A DNA stretch of 9,097 nucleotides. It comes from Verrucomicrobia bacterium 12-59-8. Its GTDB lineage: Bacteria; Verrucomicrobiota; Verrucomicrobiae; Verrucomicrobiales; Verrucomicrobiaceae. Made by a program: the position numbers and the translations under genes. Location: positions 1-9,097 of the forward strand of contig NCCR01000169.1 in assembly GCA_002279765.1 (NCBI GenBank), in the 5' to 3' direction. This document shows, piece after piece, positions 1-6,645 of the stretch. Each line of letters begins with the position of its first letter. Position 1 is the stretch's first letter. The notes beneath the pieces are model-generated. The model searched no databases and was not told the DNA's origin. It saw only the letters and a program-made list of their open reading frames with translations.

Positions 1-429
1 TGCGATTTCCTCCCCTATGTCGGTGCCACCCTTGGCAACGTGTACACCCACGCCAGCGTCGGCGGTGAATACCGCTTCGGCTACAATCTGCCCGATGACT
101 TCGGCACCGGCGCCATCAGCGACTCCGCCACCACCCCCACTCCCGACGAAGGCGCTGCCGCCCGCAGCTGGGCCCACCGCTTCGGCGTGCACATGTTTGC
201 CCGAGCCGAAGGCCGCGCCGTCGCCCGCAACATCTTCCTCGACGGCAACACCTTCCGCAGCAGCCACTCCGTGGACAAAAACATCTTCGTGGCCGATCTC
301 TCCCTCGGCCTCGCCATGAACTGGCGCAACTCCAAGCTCAGCTACGCCTTCACCTACCGCACCCGCGAGTTCAAAGGCCAGCCTGAAGGCCAGCTCTTCG
401 GCTCCATCACGCTGAGCATCTTCTTCTGA
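1..429 (+). CDS. LpxR-family (DUF2219) outer-membrane lipid A deacylase, 3' part only
   Basis: The reading frame is open from base 1 to the TGA at 427-429, giving the last 142 residues. The start lies outside the window, and the in-frame GTG at 40 is an internal valine codon. The segment resembles the C-terminal half of LpxR proteins, outer-membrane beta-barrels that remove the 3'-acyloxyacyl group of lipid A. Recognisable family signatures are an LGN...Y..A..G...R.GYNLPDDFG stretch near the beginning, the EGRAVARNIFLDGNTF block, the SHSVDK motif that follows, and the closing strands with SYAFTYRTREF and FGSITLS. The protein ends in Phe-Phe, and a terminal aromatic residue is typical of proteins inserted by the BAM machinery. 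The N-terminal half, with the signal peptide and the residues usually assigned to catalysis, is not visible, so activity cannot be judged. The next gene starts 170 bases downstream. Confidence 0.85.
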   Translation, partial: CDFLPYVGATLGNVYTHASVGGEYRFGYNLPDDFGTGAISDSATTPTPDEGAAARSWAHRFGVHMFARAEGRAVARNIFLDGNTFRSSHSVDKNIFVADLSLGLAMNWRNSKLSYAFTYRTREFKGQPEGQLFGSITLSIFF

Positions 430-599
430 GGACTGGGTACACTTCGCGAGAATGCGAATTCTGGGCGGACTTATGCAACCTATCGATGCTCTGATATTCC
501 GGCATTGATTCGCTCGGCTCGTCCTTTGGCATTCATTCCTCCCTTCCAACTTTCCGCCTGCAAAACATCCGCGCCGCGCCACGTTTGCCTCTTCCACCC

Positions 600-1631
600 A
601 TGATCAAACGCCTCACGCTCCTGTTTGTCGCTGCTCTCTCGCTTTCCGCCCACGCGGAGCCGAAAAAGCTCCTCGTCGTCACCGTCACCACCGGCTTCCG
701 CCATTTCTCCATCGAAACCGCCGAGAAAGTCCTCGCCGAACTCGGTGCCAAGACCGGTGCCTTCACCGTCGATTTCGTCCACCAGCCCGAAGGCCAGCCG
801 AAGAATCCAGGCAAGGCACCCGTGCGCGGAGAAAAGGAATCCGAAGAGTCCTTCAAGGCCAAGGCAGCAACCTTCAGCAAAGCCTCTGCGGACTTCAATG
901 AAGCCAACAAGATCTGGGGCGACAAGATCAAAGCCTACATGGCCGACAAGATGGCCCTCGACAAAATCAAAAACTACGACGGCTTCGTCTTCGCCAACAC
1001 CACCGGCGATCTCCTCCTCCCTGACCGCGACGGCTTCATCAAGCTCATCGAAGGCGGCAAGGCCTTCATCGCCATGCACTCCGGCTCCGACACCTACCAC
1101 CCCTTCCGTGGCTACATCGACATGCTCGGCGGTGAGTTTGAAACGCACAAATCTCAGGTCGAAATCCAGCCCGTCATTCACGACCCCGCCCATCCCATCA
1201 CCAAGGCTGTCCCCCTCGGCTGGAAAGTTTTCGACGAAATCTACATCATCAAGACCTTCGACAAAGCCAAGGTCCACGGCCTTCTCGGCCTGAACTCCCA
1301 TCCGAACCTGGAGCAGATGAAAGCGGAAGCCGCACAGCGGAAAGAAAAGAACATCGAAGACCCCAAGAAGGATGCCGACCTGAAGGATGTCGAAGCCCAA
1401 AAAGGCCGCTACTTCCCCGTCTCCTGGTGCAAGGAATTCGGTGCTGGCCGTGTCTATTACAACGCCCTCGGCCACCGCGAAGACGTCTGGGACCCCACCT
1501 GGAAAGCCGACACCAAAGACCGCAAAAACAGCCCCGAGATCGCCGAGACCTATCAGGAAATGATCCTTGCCGGCATCAAGTGGGCACTCAAACTCGAAGA
1601 GGGCATTTCCACTCCCGGCAACATTCCTTGA
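600..1631 (+). CDS. Secreted ThuA-like domain protein (class I glutamine amidotransferase-like fold)
   Basis: 343 residues from ATG 600; an upstream in-frame TTG (585) would add five residues ahead of a good signal peptide, so ATG 600 is preferred. Residues 1-19 form a Sec signal peptide (K3 R4, a hydrophobic core, then A17-H18-A19 before E20), so the protein should be periplasmic or exported. The ThuA fold begins at about residue 22 (KKLLVVTVTTGFRH). It continues through YDGFVFANTTG (126-136), the IAMHSGSDTYHPF elbow (157-169), the LGGEF segment (176-180) and the closing NALGHREDVW (288-297). ThuA family members are linked to trehalose and other sugar use and are common in Verrucomicrobia and Planctomycetes, but the exact reaction is unsettled. 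Two Lys/Glu-rich insertions (about 64-120 and 238-268) lengthen it relative to a compact ThuA domain. No Shine-Dalgarno is visible. A strong terminator follows, so it appears monocistronic. Confidence 0.9.
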   Translation: MIKRLTLLFVAALSLSAHAEPKKLLVVTVTTGFRHFSIETAEKVLAELGAKTGAFTVDFVHQPEGQPKNPGKAPVRGEKESEESFKAKAATFSKASADFNEANKIWGDKIKAYMADKMALDKIKNYDGFVFANTTGDLLLPDRDGFIKLIEGGKAFIAMHSGSDTYHPFRGYIDMLGGEFETHKSQVEIQPVIHDPAHPITKAVPLGWKVFDEIYIIKTFDKAKVHGLLGLNSHPNLEQMKAEAAQRKEKNIEDPKKDADLKDVEAQKGRYFPVSWCKEFGAGRVYYNALGHREDVWDPTWKADTKDRKNSPEIAETYQEMILAGIKWALKLEEGISTPGNIP

Positions 1632-1659
1632 GGAGGAATTGAGTTTCGTTCAAGCCAGG

Positions 1660-1690
1660 GGCGCTGTGGAAACACAGCGCCTTTATTTTT
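1660..1690 (+). terminator. Rho-independent terminator of the ThuA gene
   Basis: A perfect 9-bp stem, GGCGCTGTG (1660-1668) with CACAGCGCC (1673-1681), is closed by a GAAA loop (a GNRA tetraloop) and followed by TTTATTTTT (1682-1690). It starts 28 bases after the ThuA stop. The other strand has no T tract after the stem, so it should act only on the plus strand and not on the convergent phoU transcript. Confidence 0.88.
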
Positions 1691-1751
1691 GCCTATCCAT
1701 CCTATCCTAGATGGGAGGAACAGGCCTAGCAGTCGAGTTTACCCCCCCACC

Positions 1752-2459
1752 TCACGCAGCCGCTGCCGCTGCCGCAGCGATTTCGGCGCGCTTGTCCTTG
1801 CTGAAGCGGATGTCTTCAGCGCGTTCGATGAAGATGGTGTCTTCGCAGATATTCTTCGCGTGGTCGCCCACGCGTTCGAGGAAGCGGGCCACTAGGATGA
1901 GGTGGATGTAGCCTTCCAGCTCGGCGTGCTGAAGTTCCATCACGGAGATGATCTGACGGTCCAGCGCTTTTTCAGCAGCATCAAGTTCCTTGTCTAGCAG
2001 ACGGGCGGCGGTGGCGGCCTCGGGGTCGGCATTGAGGAAGGCCTCCAGGCTCAGGTCCAGATTGCGGTCGCAGAGCGAATAGACAGGCTGGATGAGCTTG
2101 ACCTCGGGGAACTCGGGCAGGTTGTTGATGATGCGCGCACGCTTGGCGATGCTCGATGCCTGGTCGGCGATGCGTTCAAGATTATTCGCCACGCGGATGG
2201 TGCCCATGACCTGCCGCAGGTCGTGCGCGGTGGGCTGAAACTTCACCAGGATCTGCATGCCGAGCTTATCGACGTTCTTCTCCAGTTCGTTCACGTCCTG
2301 ATCGGCGGCGATAGCGGCATTGCACAGGTCGGTATCACGCTCCAGCAGGCCGCGCATCGCGCTGGCGAGATTCTTGCGCGCCATGCTGGCCATGGCGAGA
2401 ACGTCACCACGCAGCCGGTCGAGAGAGTGGTTGAAGCTGGAGAGAATGTGTTCGTGCAT
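1752..2459 (-). CDS. phoU: PhoU, phosphate signalling regulator
   Basis: 235 residues, the usual PhoU length. PhoU is a cytoplasmic all-helical protein with two homologous three-helix bundles. It binds metals and restrains PhoR signalling and phosphate uptake when phosphate is plentiful. Both family E-x3-D motifs are clear: NNLERIADQASSI (92-104) in repeat one and RFLERVGDHAKNI (192-204) in repeat two. The N-terminus HILSSFNHSLDRLRGDVLAM is also typical. The protein ends with an eight-alanine run (228-235) encoded by GCN repeats, which is not part of the core fold. It is the last gene of an agt-plcP-phoU unit, 26 bases after plcP, and not beside pstSCAB as in most bacteria. The head-to-head phoBR genes support a role in the Pho circuit. 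No terminator was found between its stop and 1691. Confidence 0.95.
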   Translation of the reverse strand: MHEHILSSFNHSLDRLRGDVLAMASMARKNLASAMRGLLERDTDLCNAAIAADQDVNELEKNVDKLGMQILVKFQPTAHDLRQVMGTIRVANNLERIADQASSIAKRARIINNLPEFPEVKLIQPVYSLCDRNLDLSLEAFLNADPEAATAARLLDKELDAAEKALDRQIISVMELQHAELEGYIHLILVARFLERVGDHAKNICEDTIFIERAEDIRFSKDKRAEIAAAAAAAA

Positions 2460-2485
2460 GAATCAGAAAGGCCCAAGGTGACGTT

Positions 2486-3355
2486 TCACGGGATGGCAAT
2501 ATCAGAAGATGCCGGTGGCTGCATCTCCTCCTCCGCCTCTGCCACCGCGCCTTTGGGATCGCGGTGGGTGCGCTCGCAGAACTCAGGATACCCAATGATT
2601 TCAAAGCTGCCATCAAGATTTTCCACGATGGCGGTCATCGACTCCACCCAGTCCCCGGAATTGAGGTAATGCGTAGAGCCGACCATCTTGTTGTCAGCCT
2701 TGTGGATGTGGCCGCAGATGATGCCAATGCAGCCGCGCTGCTGGGCGAGGTGTTGCAACTGATCCTCATACTTGCCCACCGCGCCGATGGTGGCTTTGAC
2801 CTTCTGCTTTACCCAGGCGCTGAAGGAAAAGGGCTCCTTGCCGCGCAGTCTGCGATAGCCGTTGTAAAAACGGTTGATGCGCAGGAGGAAATTGTACCCC
2901 AGGCCGCCGATCTGGGCGAGCCAGACGTGGTTGGTGCTGACCGCGTCAAAGCCGTCTCCATGCACGACGAGATAGCTGCCTGCCGCCGTGTGGTGGATGT
3001 GCTCGTCGGTGATGTGGAAGTGCTCGAAATGGATCGGGATGAAACGGTCCAGCACGTCATCGTGATTGCCGCGTAGGTAGATGATCTCGGCACCCTCCTT
3101 CTCCATCTTGCGCAGCACGGTGCGGATGAAGTTGGTATGCCCCTTGTTCCAGCCGCCCCGACGGTGGAGGTGCCAGGCGTCGATGATGTCGCCATTGAGC
3201 ACCAGTTTCTCGCAGAGGCAGTTGCGCAGGAAGTGGGAGGCCTGCGCGGCCTTGCTGTCCGGCATGCCCAGATGCACGTCGGAAATGAAGATGGTTTTAA
3301 AGCGCAGCTTCGACTTGCCGGTGGCGGGATTTAGAATTGGATCTTCAGCGGACAT
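2486..3355 (-). CDS. plcP: PlcP-type calcineurin-like metallophosphoesterase (phospholipid phospholipase C candidate)
   Basis: 289 residues. The dinuclear-metal phosphoesterase motifs occur in order: SDVHLG (25-30, D26/H28), NGDIIDAW (54-61, D56), RGNHDD (95-100, N97/H98), VHGDGFD (131-137, H132) and CGHIHKAD (214-221, H216/H218), then LNSGDWVES (231-239). Database pipelines often label such proteins UDP-2,3-diacylglucosamine diphosphatase (LpxH). The WHLHRRGGWNKGH region, the FSFSAWVKQKVK segment and the GDWVES end instead recall the PlcP branch described in Sinorhizobium meliloti and marine bacteria. PlcP converts phospholipids to diacylglycerol during phosphate starvation. The neighbours support this: the glycosyltransferase gene lies 4 bases upstream, and phoU 26 bases downstream. 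There is no signal peptide or membrane segment, so it is probably cytoplasmic and membrane-associated. The C-terminal tail (260-289) is acidic and low in complexity. The metallophosphoesterase call is nearly certain; the PlcP assignment is inferred from motifs and context. Confidence 0.8.
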   Translation of the reverse strand: MSAEDPILNPATGKSKLRFKTIFISDVHLGMPDSKAAQASHFLRNCLCEKLVLNGDIIDAWHLHRRGGWNKGHTNFIRTVLRKMEKEGAEIIYLRGNHDDVLDRFIPIHFEHFHITDEHIHHTAAGSYLVVHGDGFDAVSTNHVWLAQIGGLGYNFLLRINRFYNGYRRLRGKEPFSFSAWVKQKVKATIGAVGKYEDQLQHLAQQRGCIGIICGHIHKADNKMVGSTHYLNSGDWVESMTAIVENLDGSFEIIGYPEFCERTHRDPKGAVAEAEEEMQPPASSDIAIP

Positions 3356-3359
3356 TACT

Positions 3360-4475
3360 TTAGGCAGCCATATTATGCATCACTGATGCCAGTTCATGTT
3401 CAAATTGTTCGATCACCCGCGCCCAGCCCAGATCAAACGCTGACTGCCGGGCGGCGCTGCGGAGGTCTCCCTGCTGCCAGGCGGCGGCGGCCACGCGGGT
3501 TTGCGCCAGAAAGGCGTCGGCATCATTGAACGGTGCCAGCCAGCCGTTTTCACCCGTACGGATCAGCAGACGCGGCGCGGCATAGTCAAACGCCACCACA
3601 CCCAGCCCCGAAGCCATGGCCTCCAGCACGACATTGCCAAAGGTCTCCGTGATGCTGGGAAAGAGAAACACATCCCCCGAGGCATAATGCGCGGCCAGTT
3701 CCGCGCCCGTGCGCGCCCCGGCGTAGTGAAACTCGGGGCGCTCTTCCTTAAGGGATTCCAGCCGCGGCCCGTCCCCCACAATGACCATGCGCGCGGCAGG
3801 CTGCGCCAGCTTGAAGACATCAAAGGCGCGCACGACGAGTTCCAGATTCTTTTCCGCAGCCACGCGTCCCACGTAGATCGCCACCGGAGTGTCCTCATCC
3901 GCCCCCCAGCTCAGCCGCAGCCCCGGATTACGGCGCTCTGGGTCAAACAGCTCGGTGTCCACGCCGCGTCCGAGCACGCCGACGTTATGAATGCCCCAGC
4001 GCTTCAGCATGGCGGCAGTGTCTGTGGAGGGGGTCAGGGTGCGGGCGGTCTGGTTATGGATCGCGCTCAGCACCCCCTGGGCCACGGTTTCCAGACCGGG
4101 CAGGTGGTAGTCTTCCAGGTAGTTGTGAAAATTGGTATGAAAACCGGATACCACGGGGATTTTGCGCTTCCCCGCCGCACGAATGGCGGAAATGCCCATG
4201 AGCGTCTCTGTGGCCACGTAGAGCACGTCCGGAAGGAAACTGTCAAAAATCTCCAGCATCTGGCGGGTGGAGGCAAAGCCAAAGCGCAGCCCCGGATATC
4301 CGGGCAGCGGCATGGAGTGCATCACATGCCGCTGCAAGCCGTCCTCCGCCTCCACCGTGGTCACCACCTGCACCGCATGCCCCCGGCGCTCCAGCCCCAC
4401 CCCAAGGGTGTGCAGCGTACGTGCCACGCCATTGATATCTGGCGGATACGTGTCGGTGACGATGAGAACCCTCAT
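3360..4475 (-). CDS. agt: GT4-family glycosyltransferase, likely diacylglycerol glycosyltransferase (Agt-like)
   Basis: 371 residues with a GT-B fold. The N-terminal acceptor domain begins MRVLIVTDTYPPDINGVART, the pattern of SqdX, MgtA and Agt-like enzymes. The hinge carries GRGVDTELF (169-177). The nucleotide-sugar domain shows YVGRVAAEKN (201-210), VGDGP (233-237) and the E-x7-E element ETFGNVVLEAMASG (277-290, E277/E285). Enzymes of this group move a hexose or hexuronic acid from a nucleotide sugar onto lipid acceptors. Paired with PlcP they make glycolipids that replace phospholipids under phosphate limitation. It is the promoter-proximal gene of the agt-plcP-phoU unit, with only 4 bases before plcP. 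Its ATG is about 55 bases from a Pho-box-like site, and an AT-rich patch at 4485-4491 could be a weak -10 element. The donor sugar cannot be read from sequence. A capsule or mannosyl-lipid role is the main alternative. Confidence 0.78.
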   Translation of the reverse strand: MRVLIVTDTYPPDINGVARTLHTLGVGLERRGHAVQVVTTVEAEDGLQRHVMHSMPLPGYPGLRFGFASTRQMLEIFDSFLPDVLYVATETLMGISAIRAAGKRKIPVVSGFHTNFHNYLEDYHLPGLETVAQGVLSAIHNQTARTLTPSTDTAAMLKRWGIHNVGVLGRGVDTELFDPERRNPGLRLSWGADEDTPVAIYVGRVAAEKNLELVVRAFDVFKLAQPAARMVIVGDGPRLESLKEERPEFHYAGARTGAELAAHYASGDVFLFPSITETFGNVVLEAMASGLGVVAFDYAAPRLLIRTGENGWLAPFNDADAFLAQTRVAAAAWQQGDLRSAARQSAFDLGWARVIEQFEHELASVMHNMAA

Positions 4476-4530
4476 GATGCTGGATATTTAACGGGTGCTG
4501 GATGAAGCGCATCCAGGAAAGCACTCCAAC

Positions 4531-4555
4531 TTCGTCACTGTGACGAATCCGTCAC
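4531..4555 (+). promoter_or_regulatory. Candidate Pho box overlapping a perfect 8-bp palindrome
   Basis: CTGTGAC (4538-4544), a 4-base spacer GAAT, then CCGTCAC (4549-4555) matches the PhoB direct-repeat layout: two 7-mers like CTGTCAY with an 11-base period. Five of seven bases match in the first unit and six of seven in the second. The first unit also lies in a perfect inverted repeat, TTCGTCAC-T-GTGACGAA (4531-4547), so the site has three GTCAC cores in alternating orientation. It sits in the 177-base divergent space between agt and phoB. The direct-repeat orientation favours phoB, but agt is closer. No good -10 element was seen at the expected distance on the plus strand. Confidence 0.55.
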
Positions 4556-4652
4556 GCTTGATCTCTGGGAACGCAGCAAGACTGTTGCCATGTGACATCT
4601 TCGTCGCCATCATGCATTTGCCGACGTTGCTGCCAAGCCACAATGCCACCCC

Positions 4653-5351
4653 ATGAGCAAGATACTAATCGTCGAAGATGAATCGGACATCGCGGAACTC
4701 ATCTCCTTGCATCTCAATCGCGAGGGGCATGAAGCGGTCTGCATCAGCAATGGTCTGCAGGTCATGCCTGCGGTGCTGGCACAACAACCGGAAATCATTG
4801 TGCTGGATCTCATGCTGCCCGGCCTGGACGGCATGCAGATCTTCAAGCGCCTGCGCGCGGATACCCGCACGGCCGCCATCCCCGTCATCATCCTCACCGC
4901 CAAAGGCCAGGTGACGGACAAGATCGCCGGACTGGAACTCGGCGCGGATGATTACCTCACCAAGCCCTTCAGCCCGCGCGAGCTCTACTTGCGCATCAGC
5001 GCGGTGCTGCGCCGCGTGAAGAAGGTCACCCACGTTTCGGAACTCCAGCGCGGGCGCTTCATGCTCGACCGCAAAAACCTCAAGCTGTTTCTCGACGGCA
5101 CGCCGCTGGATCTGACCACCATCGAGTTCAAGCTGCTGACCACCCTCATGGAGAACGACTCCAGCATCCACAGCCGCGCCGATCTCCTGCGCGACGTGTG
5201 GGGCTACAACAGTGACGTCGCCACCCGCACCCTGGACACCCATATCAAGCGCCTGCGTGAAAAACTCGGTGCAGCCGGCGAACATATCGTCACCATTCGT
5301 GGCACCGGCTTCCAGTTCCAGACGGAACTCGCCGCCACCCAGCCTGCATGA
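4653..5351 (+). CDS. phoB: PhoB-type response regulator (OmpR family)
   Basis: 232 residues. The N-terminal receiver domain (about 1-120) has the acidic pocket E8/D9, phospho-acceptor D52 (IIVLDLMLPGLDG), switch T82, Y101 and K104 (DDYLTKPF). The C-terminal winged-helix DNA-binding domain (about 130-226) shows LTTIEFKLL, the RADLLRDVWGY segment and the recognition helix region RTLDTHIKRLREKLG, ending in IRGTGFQF. Both the length and the motifs fit PhoB, the activator of the phosphate starvation regulon. The ATG at 4653 is followed directly by the receiver's first strand, so no other start is needed; no Shine-Dalgarno is seen. Its stop overlaps the phoR start by four bases (ATGA), implying translational coupling. 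A Pho-box-like site 98 bases upstream suggests autoregulation. The name PhoB rather than another OmpR paralogue rests on the phoR partner and on divergent phoU. Confidence 0.93.
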   Translation: MSKILIVEDESDIAELISLHLNREGHEAVCISNGLQVMPAVLAQQPEIIVLDLMLPGLDGMQIFKRLRADTRTAAIPVIILTAKGQVTDKIAGLELGADDYLTKPFSPRELYLRISAVLRRVKKVTHVSELQRGRFMLDRKNLKLFLDGTPLDLTTIEFKLLTTLMENDSSIHSRADLLRDVWGYNSDVATRTLDTHIKRLREKLGAAGEHIVTIRGTGFQFQTELAATQPA

Positions 5352-6613
5352 CCTCCCTTTCCCTCTTCCTCGTCCTGATGCTTGGCATCTGCCTTTTTGC
5401 CTGGGCTCGGCGTGAGAGGCACTGGACGAAACGCTGGGAAAAAGTGTCCAAAACCCTCGGACTCAGGGCGCGTGATGCAGCCCTGCTCCAGGAGCATGCC
5501 GCCGCAGTCTTCCTCTCGCGCCAGCATGCAGAACAGCAGGCGGAGCAGCGGCGCGTCTTTGAGTCCCTGCTCGATGAGATCAGCCAGGGCCTCGTGCTGC
5601 TCGATGGCAATCTGCGCATCCGCTACGCCAATGCGCCCTTGAAAAAACTGCTGCACCGCAAGGAGATCCACGTTGGACGCCCGCTCATTGAGGAGGTGCG
5701 CGACCACCAAATCTCCGACCTCGTCCTGGAATCCATCGGAAAAAAAGGCCACACCACGCGCCGCATCCAGATGCTGCCCTCGGACGTGGGAGCCGGGGCC
5801 AATCTGGGCGGACGCTATTTCATCATCGAGGCCGCCCCCCTGGCCGCAGACGTGGGCGGCGGTGCCTGGCTCATGATCCAGGATGTGACCGAATCCGCCA
5901 TGACCGAGCAGATTCGCCGCGATTTCGTCGCCAATGCCTCGCATGAACTGCGCACGCCGCTCACCCTCATCAACGGCTACATCGAAATGCTGCAGGACGA
6001 CTCCGCCAAGTCATCCCCGACGATGAAACGCAGCCTCGATGTGATGGAAAAACACGGTAAACGCATCGCCCGCATCATTGAGGACATGCTTGCCATCTCA
6101 CGTCTGGAGGACGCCAGCAGTTCCCTGAACAAAGAACCCTTCGACATACGCGCCTGCGCCCAAGACGCCGCCGACCATCTGGCGCCGATGCTCGAAGGCC
6201 GCGATGCACGCATCGAGCTGGATTTCCCCAAAGACGACGGCCAGTTCACCGGCGACCGCTTTTACTGGGACCAGGTCTTCACCAACCTGCTGGAAAACTC
6301 GATCAAGGAGAACAGCAATCCCGGCCTCGTCATCCGTGTCTCCGGGAAGTGGCAGGAAGACACCTACATCCTCAAAGTCAGCGACAACGGCATCGGCATT
6401 CCCGCGCATGATCTGCCCTTCGTCTTCAAACGCTTCTACCGTGGCAACAAGCACCACTCGACGCACGCCTCCCAGATCAAAGGCACCGGGCTCGGCCTCT
6501 CCATCGTCAAACGCGCGGTGGAGGCGCATGGCGGAAAGATCGAGCTGACCAGCTCCCCCGGCATCGAGACCACCTTCACCATGCGCCTACCTTTGCAGCA
6601 TACGAAGGCTTGA
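5348..6613 (+). CDS. phoR: PhoR-type sensor histidine kinase
   Basis: 421 residues. One hydrophobic segment (about 1-19) anchors the protein, with almost no periplasmic part, followed by a charged, coiled linker (20-70). A PAS domain follows (about 71-185: EISQGLVLLDGNLRIRYANAP). The HisKA domain carries the phospho-acceptor H199 in the ASHELRTPLTLINGYIEML stretch, which is the PhoR pattern. The ATPase domain has the N box NLLENSIKEN (313-322), G1 DNGIGIP (346-352), the F box FVFKRFYRG (358-366) and G2 GTGLGLSIV (379-387), so all kinase motifs are intact. The lack of an external sensor domain matches PhoR proteins, which read phosphate status through the Pst transporter and PhoU. PhoU is encoded in the divergent unit. 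The gene overlaps phoB by four bases. KpsN- or other PAS-kinases would look similar, but context favours PhoR. Confidence 0.93.
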   Translation: MTSLSLFLVLMLGICLFAWARRERHWTKRWEKVSKTLGLRARDAALLQEHAAAVFLSRQHAEQQAEQRRVFESLLDEISQGLVLLDGNLRIRYANAPLKKLLHRKEIHVGRPLIEEVRDHQISDLVLESIGKKGHTTRRIQMLPSDVGAGANLGGRYFIIEAAPLAADVGGGAWLMIQDVTESAMTEQIRRDFVANASHELRTPLTLINGYIEMLQDDSAKSSPTMKRSLDVMEKHGKRIARIIEDMLAISRLEDASSSLNKEPFDIRACAQDAADHLAPMLEGRDARIELDFPKDDGQFTGDRFYWDQVFTNLLENSIKENSNPGLVIRVSGKWQEDTYILKVSDNGIGIPAHDLPFVFKRFYRGNKHHSTHASQIKGTGLGLSIVKRAVEAHGGKIELTSSPGIETTFTMRLPLQHTKA

Positions 6614-6645
6614 GCCGGAGCGTAGTCTGTGGTTAGAACCCCCCT

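Noticed and set aside
443..458. Small hairpin TTCGC...GCGAA after the LpxR-like gene
   Set aside because: It has only a 5-bp stem and no T tract, so it is not supportable as a terminator.
480..1475. Long minus-strand open frame (331 codons) antisense to the ThuA gene
   Set aside because: It mirrors the codon bias of the real gene, its protein is a low-complexity mix of Gly, Val, Asp, Glu and Phe, and it shows no family motifs.
3501..4505. 334-codon plus-strand frame antisense to the glycosyltransferase
   Set aside because: It is rich in His, Arg and Gln with no recognisable motif; the minus-strand frame has all GT4 motifs.
4539..4555. CRP-like site (TGTGA ... TCAC) in the agt/phoB spacer
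   Set aside because: The spacing between half-sites is eight bases where CRP needs six, and the right half lacks the final A; the Pho-box reading fits better.
4590..4598. Second Pho-like element (ATGTGACAT) upstream of phoB
   Set aside because: Only one half-site is present; no second unit occurs at the 11-base period on either strand.
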